Both the position numbers and the translations under genes were made by a program. From positions 1 through 45,458 of the forward strand of contig CAJWLW010000007.1 in NCBI GenBank assembly GCA_913042885.1: a DNA stretch of 45,458 bases, in the 5' to 3' direction. This DNA comes from an uncultured Lentisphaeria bacterium (lineage in GTDB: Bacteria; Verrucomicrobiota; Lentisphaeria; JABSQK01; CAJWLW01). The notes under the pieces were generated by a model, which saw nothing but the letters and a program-made list of their open reading frames with translations, was not told where the DNA came from and searched no databases. Shown here piece after piece: positions 23,606-31,165 of this stretch. Numbering within the stretch: the first letter of the stretch is position 1; each line of letters begins with the position of its first letter.

Positions 23606-24586
23606 ATGGAACCATTGAATTTTTCATTGGATGATTTCGAACGGGCCGCGGCACAGGTGTATGAGGTGCTGGCGCCGTCGCCGCAGCTCTCGTGGCCGTT
23701 GTTGAACGAGCGGACGGGCTGCGACGTTCTGGTAAAGCACGAGAATCACCTCCCGACCGGGTCTTTCAAGGTGCGCGGTGGCATCTGCTACGCCAGCGAG
23801 CTGGCTCGTGAGCACCCGGAAACGCCCGGTGTCATCGCCGCCACGCGCGGCAATCACGGCCAGAGCGTGGCGTTTTCGGCTGCGCGCCACGGCCTGGCCG
23901 CGGTAATTGTCGTGCCACACGGCAACAGCCGTGAAAAGAACCGCGCGATGCAGGGCTACGGCGCCGAGTTGATCGAGTACGGGCGAGACTTCGACGAGGC
24001 ACTGGTCCATGCACAAGCGCTGGCTGAGTCGCGCGGGCTGCACATGTTCCAGTCGTTCGCTCCGGGGCTGGTGTGCGGTGTGGGTACTTACGGAATTGAA
24101 CTGCTGCGGGCGGCGCCCGATCTTGATGCTGTTTATGTCCCCGTCGGTCTGGGCTCAGGTGTTTGCGGTGTGATCACCGCGCGCAATGCCCTGGGGTTGC
24201 AGACCGAAGTGATTGGCGTCGCTGCCGAGCAGGCACCTGCCTATGCCTTGTCCTTTGCGGCAGGGGAGGTGTGTGAAACGACGTCGGCGAACACGCTGGC
24301 CGACGGTGTGGCCGTGCGTATTCCGAACCCGCAGGCGCTCGAATTCATGCTGACCCGGGCCAGTCGGATCGTCACGGTTTCCGAGACGGAGATTCTTGAC
24401 GCGATGGGGTTTTACTTCACCGACACCCACAACGTCGCCGAAGGCGCCGCCGCGACGCCCTTGGCGGCGTTGTTGCAGGAAAGAGAACAGATGCGTGGGA
24501 AAAAAGTCGGCCTGATTCTCTCCGGCGGCAATGTGGATGCCGAACTGTTCGAGCAAGTGCTGAGCCGAACGCGGGGAGAGGGATAA
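23606..24586 (+). CDS. Threonine dehydratase-family PLP enzyme (threonine/serine ammonia-lyase-like)
   Basis: A 326-residue fold-type II PLP enzyme that probably deaminates threonine or serine to a 2-oxo acid. The PLP lysine is K55 in TGSFKVRGG; ATRGNHGQSVAF is the substrate loop; VGLGSGVCGV replaces the usual glycine-rich phosphate loop GGGGL with a slightly different version; SGGNVD is the C-terminal PLP-ring motif. There is no ACT regulatory domain, as in catabolic or racemase-like short forms, so serine/threonine racemase or hydroxyaspartate dehydratase are alternatives. It is divergent from the FtsX fusion, about 200 bases away, and three bases upstream of the TraB-like gene, so it probably forms an operon with that gene. 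Confidence 0.9.
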   Translation: MEPLNFSLDDFERAAAQVYEVLAPSPQLSWPLLNERTGCDVLVKHENHLPTGSFKVRGGICYASELAREHPETPGVIAATRGNHGQSVAFSAARHGLAAVIVVPHGNSREKNRAMQGYGAELIEYGRDFDEALVHAQALAESRGLHMFQSFAPGLVCGVGTYGIELLRAAPDLDAVYVPVGLGSGVCGVITARNALGLQTEVIGVAAEQAPAYALSFAAGEVCETTSANTLADGVAVRIPNPQALEFMLTRASRIVTVSETEILDAMGFYFTDTHNVAEGAAATPLAALLQEREQMRGKKVGLILSGGNVDAELFEQVLSRTRGEG

Positions 24587-24589
24587 CGA

Positions 24590-25843
24590 ATGAGATTCAC
24601 CTCTGCGATAGCACAATCAAGTATGATTGCCTTTGTATACGCGTTCGTGATCCAGACCGGATTGCACGCCGACGAAGTCCAGTTGCACGATGGCGAACGG
24701 GTCCAGGGCGTCGTGTGTGTGTTTGCTGAGGACGGGGGTGTCGTCATACAGCTTGCCGATGGCGAGCGCCGCGAGCTGGCAGCAGCAGTGGTTCTCGAGG
24801 TGCAGTCGCCGCAACGGGGCACTCTCGACTATGCTCGCTTCAGCCGCTACCGGGATAGCTGGTCGCGCCTTGAAGTGCTCAGCCGCACGTTTGCCAGTGC
24901 CGACGGCAAACGCCGCGTCACGCTGACTGGCGCGGTGCACATCGCTGATCTCGCGTACTATGACGTGTTGCAGGATTATCTCGATGCCCACGACATCGTC
25001 CTTTACGAGGGGGTGGGTGTTCAGCGAGATTTTGCGGACATCGAAATTCAGACGGCCGAGATGCGCGCCGAGGAACTGGCGAATCCACGGGGGCGTGGCG
25101 GCTTGCGGTACTCGGGCCTGGTGTACCTCGATTTTATCTCGTCCCTGCAGGAGGGGATGGGGGAAAGTCTCGACTTGACCTTTCAGCGTGACGGCCTCGA
25201 TTACTCGCACAGTTGGTGGTGGCCTGCCGATGTGACTTCGGAAGGTCTGCTTGGGCTTATCGACCAGAGCGAGAACTCGGTGTTCATGGATATGTTCTCC
25301 AGCTCGAATCTGCGCATGGAGATAATCAGCAACAATATCATGTTCCTCGCCATGACGAATGCGATGACGAGTGTATTCACTCGCAAGCCGATGGACCTGG
25401 TGATCAAGGAGGCGTTTGCGGAGTTGCTGATCTCGCAGATGTTATATCTTGGCGATACTGCCACAGGACAATCTGTAACCGTCGATCCGGAAACCGGAGA
25501 GGCTGAAGCCGGTGAGCCGGGAGCTGCAATCGAATTGCCCAGGGCCGATACGTGGGTCCAGGAAATTCTTATCCAAGGCCGCAACAAAGTTGTTATGCAG
25601 CGACTGGAGGAAGTCCTGGACGGCGCGCCGGATGTGGAATCGATTGCGATCTTCTACGGCGCTGCACACCAGGCGGATCTGCAGCAACGGCTCGAGCGGC
25701 TCGGTTTCAAACCGGTGCGCGACGAGTGGTTCCCAGCCTGGGACATGAGTTACGATCCCAAACCGCTGATTTCGCCCGAGTGGGTCGAGAAAGTCAAGGC
25801 CATCCAGAAGGCGAACGCGGAACGCCTCGAAGCCGAGCAGTAA
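24590..25843 (+). CDS. Exported TraB/GumN-like protein
   Basis: The 417-residue protein has a signal peptide to about residue 27, then a beta-rich 45-residue module (VQLHDGERVQG onward), then a TraB/PrgY/GumN-type domain. Diagnostic parts are LTGAVHIAD (112-120) with H117, IVLYEGV with E140, and the C-terminal IAIFYGAAH with H360. TraB-family members include metalloprotease-like Tiki proteins and pheromone-shutdown proteins, and share a fold with EreA and ChaN. The ribosome site AGGG lies 8 bases before the ATG, within the end of the preceding gene. An operon with the PLP enzyme is likely. The substrate is unknown; a proteolytic or esterolytic role in the envelope is the best inference. Confidence 0.8.
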   Translation: MRFTSAIAQSSMIAFVYAFVIQTGLHADEVQLHDGERVQGVVCVFAEDGGVVIQLADGERRELAAAVVLEVQSPQRGTLDYARFSRYRDSWSRLEVLSRTFASADGKRRVTLTGAVHIADLAYYDVLQDYLDAHDIVLYEGVGVQRDFADIEIQTAEMRAEELANPRGRGGLRYSGLVYLDFISSLQEGMGESLDLTFQRDGLDYSHSWWWPADVTSEGLLGLIDQSENSVFMDMFSSSNLRMEIISNNIMFLAMTNAMTSVFTRKPMDLVIKEAFAELLISQMLYLGDTATGQSVTVDPETGEAEAGEPGAAIELPRADTWVQEILIQGRNKVVMQRLEEVLDGAPDVESIAIFYGAAHQADLQQRLERLGFKPVRDEWFPAWDMSYDPKPLISPEWVEKVKAIQKANAERLEAEQ

Positions 25844-25865
25844 CGGATTTTCCCACGGTAGCGGC

Positions 25866-26804
25866 TTAGATTTTCCGCAGCCCGATAGTCTCTCGTGCCT
25901 CCTCAGCCGTGGCGATCGGGCGGCCGACAGATTTTGCCATCTGCACGGCACGGTCGACAAGCTCGGCGTTGGTCTGTGCGTATGTACCATCCGGATGCTT
26001 GCCGCAGTCTTCGAAGCCGACACGGACGTGGCCGTTCTGCAGGATGCCGCGATTGATCTGGGCCCAGTAGGTCATCGGGCAACGCGACATTGCCGACATC
26101 GACCAGTTCGAGTTGTCCGGCAGATGATAAATCTGATTGAACATCGAGATGTCCGTCATCGGCTGGCAACTCTGGCCGGGCCAACCGAAAAAGAAGGTGA
26201 GCCACAGCGGATCATCGAGCAGGTCGGGTTCCTCTTCCATGACGTCGTCATCGGTCCAGAACACGCCCTCACGAATGATGCGAATTGCGTCGAACACGCC
26301 AGTATCGAAGCATTCCAGCTCCGGTTTGACGCCGTGTTCCCTCGACCACTGGAAGTACTGCCGCAGTTCATTGATCGGGTGTACCGAATAGCACGGGATC
26401 GGCTTTTCCTGGCGCGGGTACGGATCGAAGTACTCGTCGTGCGAGCCCATGTTCAACGAGCTCATGTCCGGTTTGATGCGTTCCCATAATTGCAGTTTCT
26501 GCTCCGGTCGCATGCTGGCGAGACCCTGTTGGATCGGATGACTGGGATACTCTTCCCTGATCTTGTCAATGATTCCCGCTGTTCCGTCGATATCCGGGAT
26601 CTGCAACTGGCGTCCGTCTGGCTGTATTACCGGGTCGCGGGAATAAAGCCCGTGGATGTGATCCATTGTGGCGCCGGCGGCGTTGGCGTCAATGTATTCC
26701 CGGGCGATTGCGTCGACAGTAGTCAAGTTCTCGCGCCGGGGATTCAGCGGATCCTGGAGTGACGGGTCACAGGTTATCGTTATGATCAGTGGTGTCCACT
26801 TCAT
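25866..26804 (-). CDS. Beta-keto acid cleavage enzyme (BKACE, DUF849)
   Basis: The protein matches the BKACE family, whose founder Kce cleaves 3-keto-5-aminohexanoate. These zinc enzymes react a beta-keto acid with acetyl-CoA to give acetoacetate and a new CoA ester. Visible hallmarks are ITITCDPS near the N-terminus, GATMDHIHG with the HxH zinc pair (about 49 and 51), ECFDTG, and NGHVRVGFED near the C-terminus. GGGGA upstream of the ATG at 26804 favours that start; an ATG at 26816 is also in frame. It is last in a probable three-gene minus-strand operon after the alcohol dehydrogenase and the HpcH-type aldolase. Substrate specificity cannot be read from the visible sequence. Confidence 0.9.
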   Translation of the reverse strand: MKWTPLIITITCDPSLQDPLNPRRENLTTVDAIAREYIDANAAGATMDHIHGLYSRDPVIQPDGRQLQIPDIDGTAGIIDKIREEYPSHPIQQGLASMRPEQKLQLWERIKPDMSSLNMGSHDEYFDPYPRQEKPIPCYSVHPINELRQYFQWSREHGVKPELECFDTGVFDAIRIIREGVFWTDDDVMEEEPDLLDDPLWLTFFFGWPGQSCQPMTDISMFNQIYHLPDNSNWSMSAMSRCPMTYWAQINRGILQNGHVRVGFEDCGKHPDGTYAQTNAELVDRAVQMAKSVGRPIATAEEARETIGLRKI

Positions 26805-26920
26805 GGTCTTCCCCATGTGTTTTTATTTATTTCTTAATATTTCCCTTTGATACTTTCAATCGCTCTTGATCCTGCGGAGGATCCGGTTTAACGGTTATCA
26901 GGATTAGGCTGAACGGGATT

Positions 26921-27943
26921 TTATCCAATTTTCAGCACGCAGCGCCCCAGGACTTCGCCGGCTCGCAACCGGGCGAGTGCTTCGTTGACATTTTCGAGCG
27001 GGGCGGAATCGGTTACGATCGACTTCACCTTCCCATCCGATACGAGAGCGGCGGCGGCGGTCAGGTCCTGTTTGCGGCCGCATCGCGTACCGATTATTTC
27101 AAGTTCGTTCTGCGCCAGTTGCTTGCCGTTCAACGGATATGAATCAGTCGTATACCCGACGATAACGATCCGACCGCCATTGAACAGCGAGTCCACGCCG
27201 GCGGCGATTGTCGATTTTTTCCCGACAATGTCTATCACGCAATCGACACCCCGCCCGCCCGTCAGTTCACGACATTGCTCCGTGACGTTCGAATCTGTGC
27301 TGTTGATCACCTCATCAACCCCGAGGGCCAGTGCGTGGGCGCACTTCGCAGCGGTCGCTTCTGCGGCGATTACCCGGGCGCTGCGCAGTTTGGCGAATTG
27401 CACGGCGTACGAGCCGACGCCCCCGACACCAATAACCAGAACGGTCTCGCCCGCAGCGATTCGCGCCCGGTCGACGGCGTGAAACGCTGTAATGCCCGCA
27501 TCGCTCAACGTTGCCGCGTCCTTGAACGAAATATTGTCCGGCAGTTGTATTGCCTGGCGCTCGGGAATCTTCATATACTCGGCGTAGCCGCCGGGCGCGT
27601 CTTTGACACCGAGTACGCGGGTCATATTCGGACAAAGTTGCCCGCGGTTGTCCCGGCACAGTTCACACGTCCCGCACATGAAAAAATTATGAGTGACTAC
27701 CCGATCGCCGATATTGATGTCCGTGACCGCATCGCCAATTTGCTCGATGACACCGGCAGGTTCGTGCCCCATGATAAACGGCAGTTCGGGGTGATACCCG
27801 AACCCGTCGAGCAGTTTCAGGTCCGTCCCGTCGATGCCGCAGGCATGCATGCGGATCAGTACTTCGTTGGCAGTGGGCACTGGTGTTTCGACGTCCTCGA
27901 TCACCAGGGGCTTGCCGAATTCGCGAAGTACAGCAGCCTTCAC
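26921..27943 (-). CDS. Zinc-dependent alcohol dehydrogenase
   Basis: A 340-residue medium-chain dehydrogenase. Catalytic zinc residues are C35 (ACGIDGTD), H60/E61 (GHEPAG) and D148 region; structural zinc cysteines are C90, C93, C96 and C104. The NAD(P)-binding GVGGVG is at 172-177. It differs clearly from the other zinc dehydrogenase at 11000-12052. It lies 91 bases downstream of the aldolase gene and about 115 upstream of the BKACE gene, all on one strand, so it probably supplies or consumes a hydroxy/keto intermediate in the same pathway. The start ATG at 27943 gives the usual MKAAVLREFG N-terminus. The exact substrate is unknown. Confidence 0.9.
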   Translation of the reverse strand: MKAAVLREFGKPLVIEDVETPVPTANEVLIRMHACGIDGTDLKLLDGFGYHPELPFIMGHEPAGVIEQIGDAVTDINIGDRVVTHNFFMCGTCELCRDNRGQLCPNMTRVLGVKDAPGGYAEYMKIPERQAIQLPDNISFKDAATLSDAGITAFHAVDRARIAAGETVLVIGVGGVGSYAVQFAKLRSARVIAAEATAAKCAHALALGVDEVINSTDSNVTEQCRELTGGRGVDCVIDIVGKKSTIAAGVDSLFNGGRIVIVGYTTDSYPLNGKQLAQNELEIIGTRCGRKQDLTAAAALVSDGKVKSIVTDSAPLENVNEALARLRAGEVLGRCVLKIG

Positions 27944-28034
27944 AAGTTCCTCCCGAAATTGGGTTTGGATGTCGCAGAAATCGCGTGTCGGAGTATTGGT
28001 CCCTGATATTTCACATCACCCGGACACGCCATTC

Positions 28035-28826
28035 TTAAGCCTTGATCTCCGCAACCAGCTCATCCATGCACTGGAGCATGTGGGAGAAATCGCAGCCAAC
28101 CTGCATCCAGTCGACGCCGCGTGTCGCCATTGATCGGGCGAACTGCGAATCGCCTCCCATGCCGCAGCCGACGTAGATGCCGGCGCTGTGGGCGGCCGCA
28201 ATGATGCGATCGAATCCTTCCTGAATCGCCGGACTTTCCATGTTGCCAAGATCGCCGAGTGCGCCTGACAGGTCGAAGGGGCCGATCACCACGGAATCCA
28301 GATTCGGAACCCGAACAATATCGTCGATTGCTTCCAGTGCCTCGACGGTTTCGATCATGACCGAAGTGAAAATATTTTCGTTGGCCGCCGAATAGTAGTC
28401 CATGCCAATCCGGCCGTAGTTGCTCGGCACCCGTGGTCCTGCCCCGCGTCTGCCTATCGGCGGATATTTGCAGTTGGCAGTGAATTCCTCCACTTCGGCG
28501 ACAGTTCGGACCTGTGCCGCGATAATGCCGTCAGCGCCGGCGTCGAGTACCGGTTTGATGACGCTTGGATGAACATCGCCGACGCGCACGACCGTGCCCT
28601 TGCCGCGGCCGCGGGCGATAGCCAGGTGGGCGTTGAGTGTTGCAGGATCCTGCTGCGTGTGTTCCAGGTCGTACCACAGCAAGTCGACCGAGTCTGCCAG
28701 CGCGTCGGTTACCAGCGGGTCATTGAAGGTGACCGCTGTGGCAACGATGGTCTCGCCGGCCTTCAGCATTGCGCGGAATCGGCGCATGCCAATGAAAATT
28801 TCATCTGCGCTCTGTTTCTCTGCCAT
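28035..28826 (-). CDS. HpcH/HpaI-family aldolase
   Basis: A class II, metal-dependent aldolase of the HpcH/HpaI (2-keto-3-deoxy-rhamnonate/4-hydroxy-2-oxo acid) superfamily, cleaving 4-hydroxy-2-oxo acids to pyruvate and an aldehyde. Motifs include WYDLEH, KPVLDAGADGIIAAQV, the metal-binding VMIETVEA, and VVIGPFDLSGALG. AAAGGAG lies 8 bases before the ATG at 28826, so this start is preferred to the ATG at 28832, which would leave only two bases of spacing. It is the first gene of a probable operon with the zinc dehydrogenase and BKACE. The aldehyde product could be handled by the neighbouring dehydrogenase. Confidence 0.88.
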   Translation of the reverse strand: MAEKQSADEIFIGMRRFRAMLKAGETIVATAVTFNDPLVTDALADSVDLLWYDLEHTQQDPATLNAHLAIARGRGKGTVVRVGDVHPSVIKPVLDAGADGIIAAQVRTVAEVEEFTANCKYPPIGRRGAGPRVPSNYGRIGMDYYSAANENIFTSVMIETVEALEAIDDIVRVPNLDSVVIGPFDLSGALGDLGNMESPAIQEGFDRIIAAAHSAGIYVGCGMGGDSQFARSMATRGVDWMQVGCDFSHMLQCMDELVAEIKA

Positions 28827-29557
28827 AATCATATCTCCTTTGTCAGCATTGTTGCTACAAATTTAAGGTTTGGGTTTCAAGGCATCGGCGATGGACGGCG
28901 GCAAGGATCCCCGTATACCTGAAAACTCAAAGTCTCAAATATCACCGTCCACTACCTTGGCGGCTTACAGGATCAGTTGCCATATCTTGTCGTTGATTGG
29001 CATGTCGTGGTTTTTGTGCTGGCGTATTATCTCGAACTCGGGTTGGTTGGGTAGCATGACAGCTGTAACTGCCTTCGGCGTGTGCCGACGAACGTACGTG
29101 CTTGGCCATTATCTTGATCTTGGACGGAGGTGCCTTTCGCTGTGTTGAAAACGACCCGCTTAAGTTCGTTCTCGATCGATCCAAATCAAGGTAGGTTTCG
29201 GAGCCGGCGTTTTTGACTTTGCCGCGACTTCTGGGGCAGGCGGGTCATCCACTGTTTCGGCCGGACACGAAATGAGTTGGGCGACAGGTCTGCCTGAGGT
29301 GGACTTTCCATGAGAATTTTTTGTAAAAACTCTACTTGCATGGGAATATGCTAATTTCGGCCTGCTTCAATCGATTCGGGCTCTGGTCAACACTGAGCGG
29401 CCCCGATGAATTTCAAGACAGAGTTTGATGCTATGGGATAGGTGATCGTCGACGCTGCCATCGATTCAGCCGGATAATCGTTGTTCATTGGGACGGTGGC
29501 TCACGCCCCATGGCTCCCGGTGGCATGGTCACTTAGAGATGCTGGCCTGGCGCGTTT
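28827..29557. other. Long intergenic stretch with decayed coding sequence
   Basis: About 730 bases separate the aldolase gene from the 3-hydroxyacyl-CoA dehydrogenase gene. Apart from the frameshifted remnant on the minus strand (28965-29170), I see no credible gene. An A/T-rich patch around 29315-29360 could hold a promoter, but no box pair with good spacing was found. Confidence 0.4.
28965..29170 (-). pseudogene. Possible frameshifted gene remnant, family unknown
   Basis: On the minus strand, one frame reads ...RRHTPKAVTAVML followed by NQPEFEIIRQHKNHDMP and ends INDKIWQLIL before a TAA at 28967-28965. The amino-acid composition looks protein-like. Its frame is blocked upstream by a stop, and the plausible upstream continuation (KAPPSKIKIMAK) lies in a different frame, as if one base had been gained or lost near 29100. 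No family is recognised. Confidence 0.25.
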
Positions 29558-30868
29558 TCAGGAAATGCAGAATTCATTGATTGCTCCGTACGTATGATGA
29601 AATCCCAGTTTCAGAACCGCCTCGAGGTCGGCCGCGCTTGCCGCCACGCCAGTGGCGATGAGGCGCTCGCCGATCTGTCGCGAAGCGGCCAGCTGCTCAC
29701 GCGTCAGGCGTGCGCCTGTCGATCCCGACTTTGCCAGCATGGCGAAGTGCTCGTCCAATCTGTCCGCGGCACATGGGGCCTGGATTAACGCTTTCCAGGT
29801 GATCTCGGAGTTAAGGTCCATTTCGTCATCAACGCGGGCGGAGAAAGCCTCATAGCTGCTCGTCTCGCGATCAAAAACAGCGACCGCCTGGCGCCCATCG
29901 TATCGAAAAAACCCGTCTTTCTGGGTGCCATCCGCGTATTGGCCGCCGCTGTGCCCGTTATTCAGCAATGCCTCGATCAACGGCGCCTCGAACAGTTCGC
30001 CATCAATGTGAGTGCCCATCGTCCGGGTGATCGCGTGAAAGACATCGAGCCCGACATAGTCGATCAGCTGGAAGGTCCCCATCGGCCGTAGCAACCCGTC
30101 GCGTGTGACGCAATCCATCGCGTACACAGCTTCATGCAACGGTCGTTCCGTTGCCAGACGCTCGGTCATTTCAAGCGTATGGAGCGTATCGCGAATGAAG
30201 AATCCGTTGCCGATAAACCCCGCCACATCGGCCGAGCGTACTTCGGTTTTGCCCAGGCGCTGGATCAGGTCCGAGGCAATCGCCACGAGCTGCGGCTGTG
30301 TTGAAGAGGCTGGAATCAGTTCAACCAACTTCTGGACCGCCGGCGGATTGTAGAAATGCAGCCCGACAATCCGGCCGCCAAGATTTGCTGTGGCGTCGAG
30401 ATGGCCGATGGGTATCGAGGATGTATTGGACAGCAGCCAGGCCTGGCCGGTGACTGCCGCATCGATCCGACGCAGTGTCTCGATCTTCAGTGGTTCGATC
30501 TCCGGCACGGCTTCCAGAACAAGACGGGAGCCCTCGACATCCTCGATCGCTGTCGTCATCCGAATCACGGCAAGTGTGTCGTTGACGAAGGCGTCTGCCA
30601 CTTCGTCCGCCGCGGTCTTGGGATAGAACGTCTGCAGGAGTTCCGGAGCTTTCGCCGCCCGCTTGCGTGTTTGCACGGCGATGTACTCGCGCAAGTCAGC
30701 AAGAGCCGACTCGTGCACATCAACCAGTGTCAACACCGGCGACTCTTCATCGTCACGGCGGCTGAGCATTGCAAGCTCCTGCGCCAACAACAACGAAATG
30801 CCGCTGCCCATCTTGCCCGCAGCCCCGACAACCGCGCTTCTGTGTAGATATGTGTCGAGCGCATTCAT
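29558..30868 (-). CDS. 3-hydroxyacyl-CoA dehydrogenase family protein
   Basis: A 436-residue NAD-dependent dehydrogenase oxidising a 3-hydroxyacyl-CoA (or free 3-hydroxy acid) to the 3-keto compound. The N-terminal Rossmann motif is VGAAGKMGSG (14-23), followed by LLSNTSSIPI, the catalytic-region GLHFYNPPAVQKLVELI and AGFIGNGFFIRD, then a C-terminal HAD domain with PMGTFQLIDYVGLD. The length is more than the ~290-residue short form, with a second C-terminal module including LNNGHSGGQYADGTQKDGF. L-carnitine dehydrogenase-like enzymes in the same superfamily also pair with BKACE, so a free 3-hydroxy acid is a possible substrate. It is in the same direction as the acyl-CoA dehydrogenase, about 300 bases downstream. 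Confidence 0.9.
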   Translation of the reverse strand: MNALDTYLHRSAVVGAAGKMGSGISLLLAQELAMLSRRDDEESPVLTLVDVHESALADLREYIAVQTRKRAAKAPELLQTFYPKTAADEVADAFVNDTLAVIRMTTAIEDVEGSRLVLEAVPEIEPLKIETLRRIDAAVTGQAWLLSNTSSIPIGHLDATANLGGRIVGLHFYNPPAVQKLVELIPASSTQPQLVAIASDLIQRLGKTEVRSADVAGFIGNGFFIRDTLHTLEMTERLATERPLHEAVYAMDCVTRDGLLRPMGTFQLIDYVGLDVFHAITRTMGTHIDGELFEAPLIEALLNNGHSGGQYADGTQKDGFFRYDGRQAVAVFDRETSSYEAFSARVDDEMDLNSEITWKALIQAPCAADRLDEHFAMLAKSGSTGARLTREQLAASRQIGERLIATGVAASAADLEAVLKLGFHHTYGAINEFCIS

Positions 30869-31165
30869 GAATTGCCGGATCGGCGCTTGCCTTCGTGATC
30901 ATGGCGTACAGGACGGTACCAGTATTCAAGCGCAATCATTCGATCGGGCCCTCAGAGCATTGGCGTCCCATGGTCCGTACGAGTGCGGCAGCCAGCAAGT
31001 GACAGCAAAGGGGTCGCTAATGAGAGTAGACGTACAAATTGCCCGTATACGCGAACTCTGCATAGCTGCTTCCGCATACTGTCATCCAAACAGCGTAAAG
31101 AACCAGCTTTTTATCGATCTTTTCCGGATCGCTTTCGCGAAAACGTCATGCGCCGCAACGCATCA

